Positions 10,001-19,791 of a stretch of DNA of 64,000 nucleotides are shown piece after piece; position 1 is the stretch's first letter, and every line of letters begins with the position of its first letter. The notes below the pieces were generated by a model, which ran no database searches, was not told the DNA's origin, and worked only from the letters and a program-made list of their open reading frames with translations. The stretch is from Fischerella sp. PCC 9605. Lineage in GTDB: Bacteria > Cyanobacteriota > Cyanobacteriia > Cyanobacteriales > Nostocaceae. The position numbers and the translations under genes were made by a program. The stretch covers positions 1,110,518-1,174,517 of the forward strand of contig NZ_KI912148.1 of assembly GCF_000517105.1 (NCBI RefSeq), written 5' to 3'.

Positions 10001-10069
10001 TTAACAATATTTCCTGAGCGTATGCTGGTTAAATGTATGCGCGAGTTATTACAATCTGCTTTGAATTGA
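7019..10069 (+). CDS. STAND NTPase with C-terminal tetratricopeptide repeats
   Basis: A 1016-residue protein. A short helical N-terminus (1-75) precedes an AAA16/NB-ARC-like NTPase starting at FVGREEEI. Walker A is GAGGVGKSSLL (about 108-118) and Walker B is IALFFDNCD (about 267-275). A winged-helix stretch follows, then at least eight TPRs from about residue 598 to 938 (each with A...Y..AL.DF..AL.LDP). In this architecture TPRs sense or bind a partner and the NTPase switches the state. No effector domain is visible, so the partner is unknown. I chose the ATG at 7019 because GGAG lies eight bases upstream. A GTG eight codons earlier is possible but less likely. Confidence 0.85.
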   Translation: MTENHVSSTFSPADREAVIQAIATIKEKLPLLEDKDRVFVSQVVEAGTQYSDFLSTDNPQKKRRTLQEIVKQHQQLNFVGREEEITLFRQNLELPLEDDHRRFIFNVAGAGGVGKSSLLRQFRQIAEHAKLISAYTDELEKSIPEVMSRLAQQLEQQGYKLVRFNESYQAYCQILQELETDCECPQGFSAFVERTLPHKEVYLTQQIPGTDVVLEFADRHVEVTQGDWTAYAAKKLASKDELRLLQEAIAVLTPLFLEDLWKVAEKSDIALFFDNCDRTEEFLDPWLRDILDGRYGDVPSNILLIIAGRQELDKNHWRCYEGSMVRLVLKPFTEEEARQYLSYKDINDNEIIDVILRLSEGLPLLVATLAVETPDDTSQIGDANGMVVERFLKWMKDPQRRQGVLNAALPRYLYRDVLVQLRSEEEAEELLNWLQQMPFVKAHPNGWVYHDVAKTLMLRHKRLSSAQSWTHLQGKLADYYDSLANDLQLDEEKKWCDRLWQSHKLNVLYHRLCQAPHKYLSLALNEFIEALQKHYKFAQCWAETIVQAGKDSDATEVQRWGEKLLQGLKAWKEQEYEVTAQMFTALIEQGRMDRKWRALAMSFRGAIYYISKRYDEALKNLNQAITLDPTLDSAIELQGHVYSNNKHYSDAIKSFDRLIKLDPNHPRAIAQRGYIYQLIERYDQALIDFNRALELDPNYTWAKIQQGYNYLLVQCYAEAVRAFDDILKLEPEHIRALLLRGVAYYLMGRYGEAIADFDRVLKYEPDNIQVRTLRGTAYYLLGNYIEALPDFNRILELDRDRGKLLHVYVLRGETYRQMKCYAEALQDFDCAIELDADNAGIIARRGETYQLLGSYDQALKDFNHVLELDQNNDKVFVSRGYIYLMLKQYDEAFADVNRAVKLNSNDDWYLYLRALAYQALKQPRQARADFVLAIKIAKKRYEQDTQDWRNTLNIALYYLAVEFYPTVESLYKYAIAKGASQEYIRKAIHDLDDFLTIFPERMLVKCMRELLQSALN

Positions 10070-10113
10070 TGGTTGGTGGTTGGTTGTTGTTTGTTGTTTG
10101 AACCAACTACCAA
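10070..10113. repeat. GGTTGTTGTTTG-type short tandem repeat
   Basis: GGTTGGTGGTTGG/TTGTTTG units followed by AACCAACTACCAAC, directly after the TPR gene. Same class as at 1438-1528. Confidence 0.7.
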
Positions 10114-10150
10114 CTAAATAGATGTTTGAAAAGTATCAGATCCCCCCTAG

Positions 10151-10420
10151 GGCGTGTTTTCAAACTCCTAAATGTCATTCTGTAGACGCTTCTGCGGCTT
10201 CCCGCAGGGTGCGAAATGAAATGGAGCGTAGACGCGCAGCGGTGAGTCAGCGCGGTCTTGGGGGTTTCCCCCATGAGCGACTGACGAACCCGAAGGGCTT
10301 CTCGTAGAGTAGAATCTCATAAAATCAGGGTAATAGAGATGCTTCACTACGCTGTCGCTTCGTACCCTGCGGGAAGGCTGCGCCTACAGCATGACAAAAC
10401 CGATACTTTGAAAACACGCC
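10151..10420. mobile_element. 270-bp MITE with 14-bp terminal inverted repeats and CTAG target duplication
   Basis: GGCGTGTTTTCAAA (10151-10164) is matched by its exact complement TTTGAAAACACGCC (10407-10420). CTAG is duplicated on both sides (10147-10150 and 10421-10424). Removing the element and one CTAG restores the common repeat GATCCCCCCTAGCCCCCC, which exists uninterrupted at 56551-56568. A 4-bp CTAG duplication is typical of IS5-type transposition. There is no transposase gene inside, so it would need one in trans. The interior carries GC-rich dispersed repeat sequence. Confidence 0.85.
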
Positions 10421-10537
10421 CTAGCCCCCCTTAAAAAGGGGGGAAATATTTTATTCAGATCCCCGCTAGCCCCCCTTAAAAAGGGGAGAAAATATTTCAT
10501 TAAGTCCCCCTTAAAAAGGGGGATTTAGGGGGATCTC
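10421..10537. repeat. CCCCCTTAAAAAGGGGG repeat cluster
   Basis: Three copies of the palindrome CCCCCTTAAAAAGGGGG lie at about 10425-10442, 10465-10483 and 10506-10522. The cluster is bounded by GATCCCC and GGGGGATC. It is the target of the MITE just upstream. Confidence 0.85.
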
Positions 10538-10654
10538 TACTAACTGGTGGTGTTATCGCTAACTTTCCAACTATTCTTTAAGAGAAATACGTTTATCAAC
10601 GCCGACTTAATTAGAAAATTTGTTTGGCGATCGCTACGACCTTATTCTTAATTC

Positions 10655-10969
10655 CTAAACTGCTGGTTGAGTGAGAAGAGGATCTAGTTGACCTTGTGAA
10701 TCTAACTCATACAGGTCATCACAACCCCCTACATGCTGATTATTGATGAAAATCTGCGGCACTGTGCGGCGTCCATTGGCACGCTCTGCCATTTGCGCTC
10801 TTGCTGTTTCGTTGCCGTCGATTTTGTATTCAGTGAAGTTGACACCCTTCCACCACAGCAGCATTTTGGCACGAATGCAATAAGGGCAAGTTTGCCATGT
10901 ATAAATTTCAACGTTGGCTTTAACGTTTTCTGGATGGCGATTTAAAAGAGAATTGAGAAAGTTGAGCAT
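10655..10969 (-). CDS. grxC: Glutaredoxin 3 (dithiol, CPYC)
   Basis: A 104-residue glutaredoxin that uses glutathione to reduce disulfides and glutathionylated proteins in the cytoplasm. The active site is CPYC (Cys28 and Cys31). The glutathione-binding TVP motif (RRTVPQIFINN) and GGCDDLYEL follow, as in GrxC proteins. About 18 extra N-terminal residues precede the thioredoxin fold. It stands alone: the neighbours are repeats on one side and glpX, transcribed away from it, on the other. Confidence 0.93.
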   Translation of the reverse strand: MLNFLNSLLNRHPENVKANVEIYTWQTCPYCIRAKMLLWWKGVNFTEYKIDGNETARAQMAERANGRRTVPQIFINNQHVGGCDDLYELDSQGQLDPLLTQPAV

Positions 10970-11486
10970 ATTTAAAGTTTTATGGATTTTGTGATTTATC
11001 TCTAACTTAAATCATTATTCATTTTGGTTGGTCTTTCAGTTAGTAACTATCTGAGAATTTTATAAGTAGATGGACATAATTAATAAAGTTAAAATATTAA
11101 TCAATAAAACCAAAACCTTATTTGGCAGGAGCTTTCCACTTGTACGTTCTGCTCTGTGCCTTCTATTTAGAGTTGACGTTCGCGTTGAATTATGCTTGGA
11201 GTTTCAATTCAAACTAAAACGCAAGGAATAGCGTTAAATTGCCGACTAAAATATACACTAGATGATCTCAAGCTACCATTGCGGACGTTGAAAAAGTTAC
11301 TGCTTTCCACTTCGGCAATTTCAAGGTTTATTGACACTTTTCGTACCCGTAAGTATAAAAACTTAACAAAGCCGCCAGTGCAGACTATTTTCCACGTTTC
11401 CATCGGTATCCGCCCTTTGGTAGACTGTAAAACTGAAATCACCAGATGAAAAGTCGCAAAATCAAGCTATCGAGAGGGCAGACTCT
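10970..11486. other. Intergenic region between grxC and glpX (divergent promoters)
   Basis: About 517 bases between two divergent genes must hold both promoters. An 85-codon open frame (11192-11449) has no recognisable domain or ribosome-binding site and is probably leader sequence of glpX. Confidence 0.4.
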
Positions 11487-12524
11487 GTGGAAAATACTCT
11501 TGGGTTAGAGATTATTGAGGTAGTTGAGCAAGCCGCGATCGCTTCTGCTCGTTGGATGGGCAAGGGCGAAAAAAACACCGCTGACCAAGTGGCTGTAGAA
11601 GCCATGCGGGAGCGGATGAATAAAATTTATATGCGCGGTCGCATTGTGATTGGGGAAGGCGAACGTGATGATGCTCCTATGCTCTACATTGGGGAAGAAG
11701 TTGGTATTTGCAGCCGTCCAGATGCTAAGGATTTCTGCAACCCCGATGAACTAATTGAAATTGACATCGCTGTTGACCCCTGTGAAGGTACTAATCTGGT
11801 GGCATATGGTCAACCTGGCTCGATGGCTGTATTGGCAATTTCCGAAAAAGGCGGTTTGTTTGCTGCTCCCGATTTCTACATGAAGAAACTGGCAGCTCCT
11901 CCAGCTGCCAAGGGCAAAGTGGACATCAACAAGTCTGCCACTGAAAACCTAAAAATTCTCGCCGAATGTCTAGAACGGTCAATTGAAGAACTTGTTGTAG
12001 TGGTGATGAAGCGCGAACGCCACAACGACCTCATCAAAGAAATCCGGGAAGCAGGAGCTAGAGTCCAATTGATTTCTGATGGTGACGTAGGTGCAGCCCT
12101 ATCCTGTGGTTTTGCAGGAACTAACATTCATGCTCTAATGGGAATCGGTGCTGCGCCAGAAGGCGTTATCTCCGCTGCGGCTATGCGTGCTTTGGGCGGT
12201 CACTTCCAAGGTCAACTGATTTACGATCCTGCAATCGTCAAGACTGGTTTGATTGGCGAAAGTAAGGAAGCCAACATCGATCGCCTGAAGTCTATGAATA
12301 TCAATGACCCTGATAAGGTCTACGATGCTCATGAACTAGCATCTGGTCAAACAGTCTTGTTTGCTGCTTGTGGCATCACCTCTGGTAACTTAATGCAAGG
12401 CGTCCGCTTCTTCAAAGGAGGCGCACGGACTCAAAGCTTGGTAATCTCCAACCAGTCGAAAACAGCTCGATTTGTTGATACCATTCACATGTTTGAAGAA
12501 CCCAAGGTTCTGCAACTGCACTAA
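11487..12524 (+). CDS. glpX: Class II fructose-1,6-/sedoheptulose-1,7-bisphosphatase
   Basis: A 345-residue bifunctional phosphatase that removes the C1 phosphate from fructose-1,6- and sedoheptulose-1,7-bisphosphate. In cyanobacteria this is the Calvin-cycle F/SBPase. Metal- and substrate-binding motifs include [18 protein letters not shown] near residue 57 and [12 protein letters not shown] near 98. Length and sequence are typical. The start codon is GTG. It lies 128 bases upstream of hemA on the same strand, separated by a hairpin repeat. Confidence 0.96.
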   Translation: MENTLGLEIIEVVEQAAIASARWMGKGEKNTADQVAVEAMRERMNKIYMRGRIVIGEGERDDAPMLYIGEEVGICSRPDAKDFCNPDELIEIDIAVDPCEGTNLVAYGQPGSMAVLAISEKGGLFAAPDFYMKKLAAPPAAKGKVDINKSATENLKILAECLERSIEELVVVVMKRERHNDLIKEIREAGARVQLISDGDVGAALSCGFAGTNIHALMGIGAAPEGVISAAAMRALGGHFQGQLIYDPAIVKTGLIGESKEANIDRLKSMNINDPDKVYDAHELASGQTVLFAACGITSGNLMQGVRFFKGGARTQSLVISNQSKTARFVDTIHMFEEPKVLQLH

Positions 12525-12532
12525 TTTTGAGG

Positions 12533-12640
12533 GATAGGGGATCGGCGATCGGGAATTGAGTATTAGGTCTTTTATTCAGGTGTTGGAATTCTCTATTCCC
12601 TATCCCCTATCCCCTATCCCCTATCTCCCATTAGTAAATA
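12533..12640. repeat. Hairpin-forming GGGGATCGG / CCCTATCCCC repeat
   Basis: A G-rich arm (GGGATAGGGGATCGGCGATCGGG) faces a C-rich tandem arm (CCCTATCCCC repeated four times). It is the same family as the insertions in nirA, narB and the UPF0182 gene, here between glpX and hemA. Confidence 0.75.
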
Positions 12641-12652
12641 CGATTTAGCAAA

Positions 12653-13939
12653 ATGAATATAGCAGTAGTGGGGTTAAGCCATAAAACAGCCCCAGTAGAA
12701 GTCCGGGAAAAGCTGAGCATTCCAGAACCACAGACCGAAAGTGCGATCGCACATCTGCTTAGCTATCCTCATCTTGAAGAAGTAGCCATCCTCAGCACTT
12801 GTAACCGCTTAGAAATTTACATTGTTACTGAAGAAACCGAACAAGGTGTCCGAGAAGTAACTCAGTTTCTCTCAGAACACAGCAAAATACCCGTACCTTC
12901 TCTACGCCAACACCTATTTGTGTTGCTGCATCAAGATGCAGTCATGCATTTGATGCGGGTGGCTGCTGGTTTAGATAGCTTGGTACTCGGTGAAGGTCAA
13001 ATCTTAGCCCAGGTGAAAAATACTCACAAACTGGGACAGCAATACAACGGTATAAAAACAATTTTGAATCGATTATTTAAACAAGCAATCACGGCCGGTA
13101 AGCGAGTACGTACTGAAACTAGCATCGGCACTGGCGCAGTCTCCATCAGTTCTGCTGCTGTGGAATTGGCACAGATGAAGATGGCAAATTTAGCTGCTTG
13201 CCGAGTAGCAATACTCGGTGCCGGCAAAATGTCGCGGTTGTTAGTGCAACATCTGCTTTCTAAAGGTGCTGTCAAAATATGTGTTTTAAATCGCTCAGTC
13301 GGACGGGCACAGGAATTAGCTAAGCAGTTCCCGGAACACAATATCCAAACTCATCCACTCTCGGAAATGACGACTGTAATTTCCGAATGTGACTTGGTGT
13401 TTACAAGTACATCTTCTACAGAGCCGATTCTTGACCGTGCCAAATTAGAAATTGTTTTGGAACCTACCCGCGCGCTGATGTTAATTGATATTTCTGTGCC
13501 GCGCAACGTCCATGCAGATGTTAACGAACTAGCAATGGTGCAGGCATTTAACGTGGATGATTTGAAGGCAGTAGTAGCGCAAAACCATGAAAGCCGCCGC
13601 AAGATGGCGCAGGAAGCTGAAGGACTGCTAGAAGAAGAAGTAGAAGCTTTTGATATTTGGTGGCGGTCGCTAGAAACCGTCACCACGATCAGTTGTCTGC
13701 GAAACAAAATCGAAACTATTCGGGAACAAGAATTAGAAAAAGCTTTATCTCGATTGGGTTCGGAATTCGGCGATAAACATCAAGAGGTAATCGAAGCTTT
13801 AACCCGGGGTATTGTTAACAAAATTTTACATGACCCGATGGTGCAGCTACGAGCGCAGCAAGACGTAGAGGCGAGACGTCGTTGTATGCAAGCCTTGCAA
13901 ATGTTGTTTAACCTAGATGCAGGTGAACAGTTTAGCTGA
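12653..13939 (+). CDS. hemA: Glutamyl-tRNA reductase
   Basis: A 428-residue NADPH-dependent enzyme that reduces glutamyl-tRNA(Glu) to glutamate-1-semialdehyde, the first committed step of tetrapyrrole (chlorophyll, haem, phycobilin) synthesis. Visible motifs are [16 protein letters not shown] at residues 7-22, the catalytic-cysteine motif STCNRLEIY (Cys about 50), [17 protein letters not shown] near 105, and the NADPH-binding GAGKMSRLL near 189. The C-terminal dimerisation helix ends near ALQMLFNLD. Full length for the family. Confidence 0.97.
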   Translation: MNIAVVGLSHKTAPVEVREKLSIPEPQTESAIAHLLSYPHLEEVAILSTCNRLEIYIVTEETEQGVREVTQFLSEHSKIPVPSLRQHLFVLLHQDAVMHLMRVAAGLDSLVLGEGQILAQVKNTHKLGQQYNGIKTILNRLFKQAITAGKRVRTETSIGTGAVSISSAAVELAQMKMANLAACRVAILGAGKMSRLLVQHLLSKGAVKICVLNRSVGRAQELAKQFPEHNIQTHPLSEMTTVISECDLVFTSTSSTEPILDRAKLEIVLEPTRALMLIDISVPRNVHADVNELAMVQAFNVDDLKAVVAQNHESRRKMAQEAEGLLEEEVEAFDIWWRSLETVTTISCLRNKIETIREQELEKALSRLGSEFGDKHQEVIEALTRGIVNKILHDPMVQLRAQQDVEARRRCMQALQMLFNLDAGEQFS

Positions 13940-13942
13940 ATT

Positions 13943-14054
13943 AGGCTCTAGAGGTTAGAGGTTAGTAGTTAGTAGTTAGTGGTTAGTAGAAAGTTCAAAC
14001 TACAATTGACCACTCCCTATTCCCCATTCCCTAATCGCTAGTCCCCAGTCCCTA
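13943..14054. repeat. Mixed TTAGTAG and CCCTATTCCCC short tandem repeats
   Basis: GAGGTTAGTAGTTAGTAG units followed by CCCTATTCCCCATTCCC units fill the whole gap between hemA and the next gene. Confidence 0.7.
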
Positions 14055-14059
14055 TATAT

Positions 14060-17035
14060 ATGAACCGAATTTTTCGATTAATTGCACTGCTGTTGGGTTT
14101 GTGGCTGTTGTTTGAATTAGCCTCACGCCTAGCAGCAGAAATTTTTTGGTTTGATGAAGTTGGATATTTACGAGAATTCTTACTGCGCTTAGGGACGCAG
14201 GTGGGGTTGTGGGCGATCACTTTTTTCACCTCCATCAGCTTTTTGTTAGGCAATTTCGTTATAGCTAATCGGCTAAAGTACCCCTCCTTGGGCAAGAGGA
14301 TGGGGGGATGGGGAGATAGGGGGATAGGGAGAACAAAGAATTACGTAGTCCCTCACTCCCCCACTCCCCCACTCCCCCACTCCCTCACTCCTCCCACTCC
14401 CTCTCCCCTAAGACTGCACTTACTCATCCCAGCGGTAATAGGATTGAGTGCCTTGGCTGGGATAATTTTGATTTATTACGGTCAGCAAGCCTTAAACCTT
14501 TGGTTTGCAAATATTAAACTTCCCACTTCGTCTTGGCAATTACCGCCCCAGTTACAGATACTTTCTCAACTGTTGCAGTCCCAGGAAATAAGCATTCCCA
14601 TCGTGCAGTTGGGTTTGCTGATAGTTTTGACGATCGCTGTTTTAATTAATTATCAGTTTTTGTTAAGAGCGATCGCCCTGTTAATTAGCTTGCTATTGGC
14701 TTTCTTGCTGTCAGCACGTTGGATAGTAGTTCTAGAGTATTTCCAAGCCACTAGTTTTAATAGCACGGATCCTCTTTTTCACCGGGATATTAGCTTTTAT
14801 ATATTCTCCCTGCCGATTTGGGAACTATTGAAATTTTGGTTATTGGGAATTTCGATATACAGTCTTGCTTCCGTAGCATTAATTTATTTACGTTCGCCTC
14901 AAAGTTTAAGTGAGGGATGGTTTCCGGGCTTTTCTATACCGCAACGACTTCATTTAAACGCCTTGACAAGCCTACTCATGCTAGCTGTAGCTTTGCATTA
15001 TTGGCTGCTGCGCTACAAACTTTTGTATTCCACTTATGGGGTAAATTACGGCGCTAGCTACACAGAGGTGAAGGTGCAGTTACCAATTTATACTGGACTA
15101 AGTCTTTTGGCAGTGGCGATCGCAGTTTACCTACTATGGCGAGTATTTATCTTATCTAGACTGAAAACAACCAAATTAAGACCAATTCCCTTCCCACGCC
15201 AACTTGTTTACTTGCTGGTACTGTACATTGCAATGGCGGGGACTTCTGGCGAAATCTTACCGACAATTGTGCAAAGCTTAGTTGTCCAACCAAATGAACT
15301 AGCCAGGGAAAGACCCTATATTGCCCGCACCATAGCCCTTACCCGCGAGGCATTTAATTTAAATGCTATTGACGCAGAAACTTTCGATCCGCGAGGTCAA
15401 CTGACAGCAGCTGATTTACAGGAAAATCAGCAAACAATTCGCAATATCCGCCTGTGGGATACCCGCCCCCTCTTACAAACCAATCGCCAGCTGCAACAAA
15501 TTCGACCTTATTACAAGTTTCCCGATGCTGACATTGACCGCTACACACTGTTGCAGGATGTTAAAACTCAAACTACAGAATATCAACAAACTATCATTGC
15601 AGCACGGGAACTAGACTATGGCGATGTTCCCCAGCAAGCACAAACCTGGGTAAATCAACGTCTCATTTATACTCATGGTTACGGATTTACGCTTAGCCCA
15701 GTCAATCTTGTTGGCCCTGGTGGATTACCTTATTACTACGTCAAAGATATCGGCGTTGAGGATACAGACAAACAGGGTTCTCTGCAAATCACAACAGAGG
15801 AAATTCGTGCCAGTATTCCCGTTGGTCAACCGCGAATTTATTACGGGGAAATTACCAATACTTATGTAATGACTGGGACAAAAAGCCAAGAGTTGGACTA
15901 TCCCAGTGGCAACGAAAATGTCTATAACGTCTACGATGGACGAGGTGGAATTCCTATTAGTGCAATGTGGCGGCGCTTGCTGTTTGCCCAATATCTCAAA
16001 GATTGGCAAATGCTGCTGACGCGAAATTTCACTCCCCAAACCAAGTTGCTATTTCGCCGCAATATTCGCGAACGGATACAAGCGATCGCTCCTTTTTTAC
16101 GTTTCGACAGCGATCCATACTTAGTTGCTGCAAGGGGCGGAGGGACAACAATCACAGGCGAACCAACTTACCTTTACTGGATTATTGACGCCTACACCAC
16201 AAGCGATCGCTATCCCTATTCTGACCCAGGTAAGAATACATTTAACTACATTCGTAATTCCATCAAAGTTGTTGTCGATGCTTATAATGGCACGGTCAAT
16301 TTCTACGTCGCCGATCCAACAGATCCAATTATCACCACTCTCGGGAAAATTTTTCCCCAGATGTTTAAACCCTTAGAGGCGATGCCAGTGGCTCTCCGAA
16401 GTCATATCCGCTATCCATTGGATTTCTTCAGTGTTCAATCAGAACGCCTGCTGACTTATCACATGACCGATCCGCAGGTATTTTATAACCGTGAAGATTT
16501 ATGGGAGATACCTACAGAAATTTATGGCAGAGAACAACTTCCCATAGAACCTTACTACTTGATCATGAAGTTGCCAAAAGCGCAGACAGAAGAATTCATT
16601 CTACTCCTGCCCTTTAAGCCTGTACAACGTGCAAATTTAATTGCTTGGTTAGCAGCACGTTCGGATGGGGAGAACTACGGCAGGTTATTGCTATACGAAT
16701 TTCCCAAACAACTGTTAGTCTACGGAACTCAACAAATCGAAGCATTAATCAACCAAGATCCGGTGATTTCTCAACAAATTTCCCTATGGAATCGTGAAGG
16801 TTCGCGAGCAATTCAAGGAAATCTTTTAGTGATTCCCATCGAACAATCTCTTCTCTACGTCGAACCCTTATATTTGGAAGCAGAACAGAATAGCCTGCCT
16901 ACTTTTGTGAGAGTAATTGTTGCTTACGAAAACCGAATTGTCATGGCAGAAACCTTAGAACAAGCACTTGGGGCTATCTTCCAGCCAGAGCAACCGACTT
17001 CTCCAGCAATTATCCGACCGTTGGAGGGAAATTAA
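14060..17035 (+). CDS. UPF0182-family large membrane protein
   Basis: A 991-residue membrane protein of unknown function. Seven or so hydrophobic helices occupy roughly residues 5-25, 45-72, 120-145, 180-225, 245-275, 295-315 and 345-410. A large hydrophilic part (about 420-991) is probably outside the membrane. It contains family-typical stretches such as [17 protein letters not shown] and IRYPLDFF. Residues about 77-117 are a low-complexity GGWGDRG...PTPPLPHS segment encoded by a hairpin repeat that looks inserted in frame. The family is widespread in cyanobacteria and Actinobacteria. It is not in an obvious operon. Confidence 0.9.
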   Translation: MNRIFRLIALLLGLWLLFELASRLAAEIFWFDEVGYLREFLLRLGTQVGLWAITFFTSISFLLGNFVIANRLKYPSLGKRMGGWGDRGIGRTKNYVVPHSPTPPLPHSLTPPTPSPLRLHLLIPAVIGLSALAGIILIYYGQQALNLWFANIKLPTSSWQLPPQLQILSQLLQSQEISIPIVQLGLLIVLTIAVLINYQFLLRAIALLISLLLAFLLSARWIVVLEYFQATSFNSTDPLFHRDISFYIFSLPIWELLKFWLLGISIYSLASVALIYLRSPQSLSEGWFPGFSIPQRLHLNALTSLLMLAVALHYWLLRYKLLYSTYGVNYGASYTEVKVQLPIYTGLSLLAVAIAVYLLWRVFILSRLKTTKLRPIPFPRQLVYLLVLYIAMAGTSGEILPTIVQSLVVQPNELARERPYIARTIALTREAFNLNAIDAETFDPRGQLTAADLQENQQTIRNIRLWDTRPLLQTNRQLQQIRPYYKFPDADIDRYTLLQDVKTQTTEYQQTIIAARELDYGDVPQQAQTWVNQRLIYTHGYGFTLSPVNLVGPGGLPYYYVKDIGVEDTDKQGSLQITTEEIRASIPVGQPRIYYGEITNTYVMTGTKSQELDYPSGNENVYNVYDGRGGIPISAMWRRLLFAQYLKDWQMLLTRNFTPQTKLLFRRNIRERIQAIAPFLRFDSDPYLVAARGGGTTITGEPTYLYWIIDAYTTSDRYPYSDPGKNTFNYIRNSIKVVVDAYNGTVNFYVADPTDPIITTLGKIFPQMFKPLEAMPVALRSHIRYPLDFFSVQSERLLTYHMTDPQVFYNREDLWEIPTEIYGREQLPIEPYYLIMKLPKAQTEEFILLLPFKPVQRANLIAWLAARSDGENYGRLLLYEFPKQLLVYGTQQIEALINQDPVISQQISLWNREGSRAIQGNLLVIPIEQSLLYVEPLYLEAEQNSLPTFVRVIVAYENRIVMAETLEQALGAIFQPEQPTSPAIIRPLEGN
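14298..14408. repeat. G-rich/C-rich hairpin repeat inside the UPF0182 gene
   Basis: The G-rich arm (GGATGGGGGGATGGGGAGATAGG, about 14298-14331) is followed by a C-rich arm (CCCTCACTCCCCCACTCCCC..., about 14350-14408). The pair is the intergenic repeat type seen at 45135-45182 and 55150-55220, but here it is translated. The gene stays in frame. Confidence 0.85.
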
Positions 17036-17038
17036 CAC

Positions 17039-17161
17039 TAATACTAAGTTGCAGTCAAAGATAGTACTTCCCTCACCCCCTTCCCCTCTCCCAATTTGGG
17101 AGAGGGGAAGGGGAGAGGGCACGAATTACTATTGCTATATCTGAACGCAACTTGGTATAAG
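17039..17161. repeat. Nested inverted-repeat element downstream of the UPF0182 gene
   Basis: Outer arms ATACTAAGTTGC (17041-17052) and GCAACTTGGTAT (17148-17159) enclose a long inner hairpin. The inner arms are CCCTCACCCCCTTCCCCTC (from 17070) and the matching GAGGGGAAGGGGAGAGGG (to 17119). This could be a small non-autonomous element. Confidence 0.7.
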
Positions 17162-17750
17162 TACAGCTTTGCGTAAAACCTTGGCGAATTGAAGGTTGAA
17201 TTGAAACACACAGTCCAATCACAGCGGCTTTAATTCAGTTCAACAAATAGAGTTCGTAAAAAATTATCCTTATTCAGAATCCAGAAGTCAGAATTCAGAA
17301 TTTCTACTCCTGAGTTCTGAGTTCTGAATTCTGCAATATCCTTCCTTTTTGCTTAACAAAATAGAAAACGTTTCAGATGCAGGATATGTAACGAAAATAG
17401 TTACTTGCCTAGTATCTCCGCAAACGGAAGATGAGCAAAGGTTCTAGCAATTCCCTGGAAATAAAATTTAAGAATTTAAACCAGATTGTAAAGCAAGGTT
17501 TGACTGCATTAGTAAATATCCAGCAAGCATCTGTAATGCAAAGGGTGAAGGCTACTGTAAACGTGATAGTGTCTTTTCTTTGACGCCCGTAATCTAGCTT
17601 CTCGTAGAGTCGGGTCAGACCCAGCTTGTAACTATGCGAGCAGGTTACAAAAGCGAACTCTTTGAGAGATTAAATCAGCTTATGGGCAAAGTTCAACAGC
17701 AATTTACTCTTTTCTGCCCAATCTGAGCTTTTACTGGCGATCGCAAACTT
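17162..17750. other. Gene-poor intergenic region
   Basis: Contains a GAATTCAGAATT/GAATTCTGAGTTCTGA hairpin repeat (about 17278-17335). There is also a 50-codon open frame at 17431-17583 (starting MSKGSSNSLE) with no known relatives that I recognise. No other gene is seen. Confidence 0.4.
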
Positions 17751-18029
17751 TTAAGCATTCTCGGTGGAGTTCCGCAGGCGCATTAACTGGCGTCGCATTT
17801 GCGGTGAAGCTTTCAGTTCTGAAATTTCCTGCGTCTTCACAGAAGCTTGCAGAGTTTCCAGAAAGTCGTCAGAACCTTCAGTCAAAGCATCTAGCAGTAC
17901 TTGCAACAGTTGGTCGCGATCGCCCAATAAACTTTTTTCCTCAATCAATCGAAATTTGAGATGTATTTCACATTCATAAACACCTACTTCGATATTACTT
18001 AATTGGCGCGGTAATGCTTTGGAGTTCAT
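17751..18029 (-). CDS. Npun_R1517-family heterocyst differentiation regulator
   Basis: A 92-residue small protein that I recognise as the cyanobacterial family named after Npun_R1517 and annotated as a heterocyst-differentiation transcriptional regulator. The conserved core runs from the N-terminus (MNSKALPRQLSNIEVGVYEC) through FRLIEEKSLL, LLDALTEGSDDFLETLQ and SPQMRRQLMRLRN. There is no classical helix-turn-helix that I can point to, so direct DNA binding is not visible from sequence. More than 1.2 kb of non-coding DNA lies upstream. The ndhM gene and a PrpJ-like phosphatase are nearby. Confidence 0.8.
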   Translation of the reverse strand: MNSKALPRQLSNIEVGVYECEIHLKFRLIEEKSLLGDRDQLLQVLLDALTEGSDDFLETLQASVKTQEISELKASPQMRRQLMRLRNSTENA

Positions 18030-19325
18030 AGCTGTTAGGATTCCTTTACTTTTTGGTGATAGAGGTGAGGAGCTATATCTCTAGCAAAAATTCTCTATAT
18101 TTTTTCCTTCAAAATCTTTTAACCCTCTTCCTTCCTAGAACGAAATTTGTATTCCATATTGCTTCTCCTGCTATTGTTTCTAGCTAGACTTCCAATGTCA
18201 AGGTTCAGGGTATGCAGCAATTGCTGTGGTCGAACCAAGCCATAACTATTATTCAGTTTTTAAGATTGTATACAATAAAGTTTTTGTAAGAACTTGTTCT
18301 GGCTTTTTAAAGGTTTTTACATCAACTTTATCTCCACGTCAATAACAGTTTGAGTTTTTACTTATAAACTGGTGGTTATACGTAAGTAAAAACGCTGAAT
18401 TTGCTTTAAATAATGAAAGCTAGACGTTCTTGCGTCATATTTACGTAAAATCACTAGATGTACTCTTTTTTCATCAAACAACACAGGAAAGATTGATAAG
18501 CAAAGTCATCATTAGGTAAAAATTTTCTTTCTTGACACAATATAGACATAGTTGAAATTTTTCCAGCCAACTATGTCGCTTTAGTTCGTTTCTGACTGGA
18601 CAAGTACGAAAAACTTGACAGTTATGCATTTAAAGGTGTTCCTGATTAATAAAGATTTTTTTTCATCAAAGGAAAATTCACAGTCTCTCCAAATCATTGC
18701 GGCATGTACAGGCTTAACCTTGGGTAATATAAAGTGTCAAGGTAATGGTCTTGTAGTCCCAAATTCCAGGATTAGTTCAACTGCATGATTGATATGAGTG
18801 GACTTTTTACCTACGCTGGCAAAGCAGACGTCGGTGAGGAAATCCTATCCTTTCTGCCCGACTCTACGAGAAGCGGGAGGTGCGGGTGCGGGCGTCTACC
18901 CTCCCGCAGTGCTGGACTCACCGCGCCATCTCACCTTCTGCATGCTTCCTTATTTTTTAAGACAGTCATCACGAGAAAATCTGACAACCAAGGATAAAAT
19001 ACCTGTTTCCTGTTAAGCGTTCCCCGTTCCCCTTTCTCCTTTCCCCTATTTTCAAGACAGACATAGTTCCTTCTGTTTAGGAGGTTTTGGCCGCCATCTT
19101 AGCTAAAGATTCAAAGGGATTCAAGCTTGGGAATAGAGTCTGTAATGATTTCAGTGTAATGATTTCGTTTTATGCACATCCCTAATAAAGATTAATATAG
19201 AACTATCCCTACCCCAAAAAGTCAGGCCTTGATCGTGTATTAGCGCCGATTGTGGCATCTTCCATAATTTGCTTGTATTCTATTCAAACGAGAAACTGCT
19301 GTAACCTTAATCAGACGACACCGTT
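18030..19325. other. 1.3-kb non-coding region upstream of the heterocyst-regulator homologue
   Basis: AT-rich sequence holds the divergent promoters of the small regulator gene and ndhM. A GC-rich dispersed repeat (CTCTACGAGAAGC, CCCTCCCGCAG) lies at about 18862-18935. I found no GTA-N8-TAC NtcA box and no RNA gene I could support. Confidence 0.5.
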
Positions 19326-19709
19326 ATGGACGACAACCCAATGCTGCTCAAGTCCACAACCCGGCATATCCGTATTTTTGCGGCTGAAATTGACCGGGAT
19401 GGCGAACTAGTTCCCAGCAATCAGGTCTTAACGTTGGATGTTGACCCAGACAACGAATTCAACTGGAATGAAGATGCTCTACAAAAGATTTATCGCAAAT
19501 TTGATGAACTAGTAGAAGCATCTAGTGGCGCAGACCTGACAGATTACAACTTACGCCGCATCGGGTCAGACTTGGAACATTTTCTGCGATCGCTCCTGCA
19601 AAAAGGCGAAATCAGCTATAATCTCTCTGCTCGCGTTACCAACTACAGCATGGGACTTCCCCAGGTAGCATCTGACGATCAAGAGAGTTACGGATTAATG
19701 AAATCATGA
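19326..19709 (+). CDS. ndhM: NAD(P)H-quinone oxidoreductase subunit M
   Basis: A 127-residue peripheral subunit of the thylakoid NDH-1 complex, which drives cyclic electron flow and respiration in cyanobacteria. It is specific to oxygenic phototrophs. Nearly the whole sequence is the conserved family core: [46 protein letters not shown] and [20 protein letters not shown]. The ATG at 19326 gives five residues before the usual MLLKSTTRH. The ATG at 19341 would give the standard N-terminus and is equally possible. Confidence 0.95.
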   Translation: MDDNPMLLKSTTRHIRIFAAEIDRDGELVPSNQVLTLDVDPDNEFNWNEDALQKIYRKFDELVEASSGADLTDYNLRRIGSDLEHFLRSLLQKGEISYNLSARVTNYSMGLPQVASDDQESYGLMKS

Positions 19710-19791
19710 GTGAAGAGTGATGAGTTAAGAGTTATGAATTACGTCTGATGTGAATTATCAAAACCAATGTTATATCAAGGATTCTGGGCTT

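Noticed and set aside
10122-10307. 61-codon open frame after the TPR gene
   Set aside because: It crosses the left end of a MITE and codes for dispersed-repeat sequence.
11192-11449. 85-codon open frame upstream of glpX
   Set aside because: No domain or ribosome-binding site. It is more likely leader or promoter DNA of glpX.
18624-18788. 54-codon open frame in the 1.3-kb gap (starting MHLKVFLINK)
   Set aside because: No ribosome-binding site, no recognised relatives, and a length expected by chance in AT-rich DNA.
18785-18997. 70-codon open frames
   Set aside because: They overlap a GC-rich dispersed repeat and have no gene-like features.
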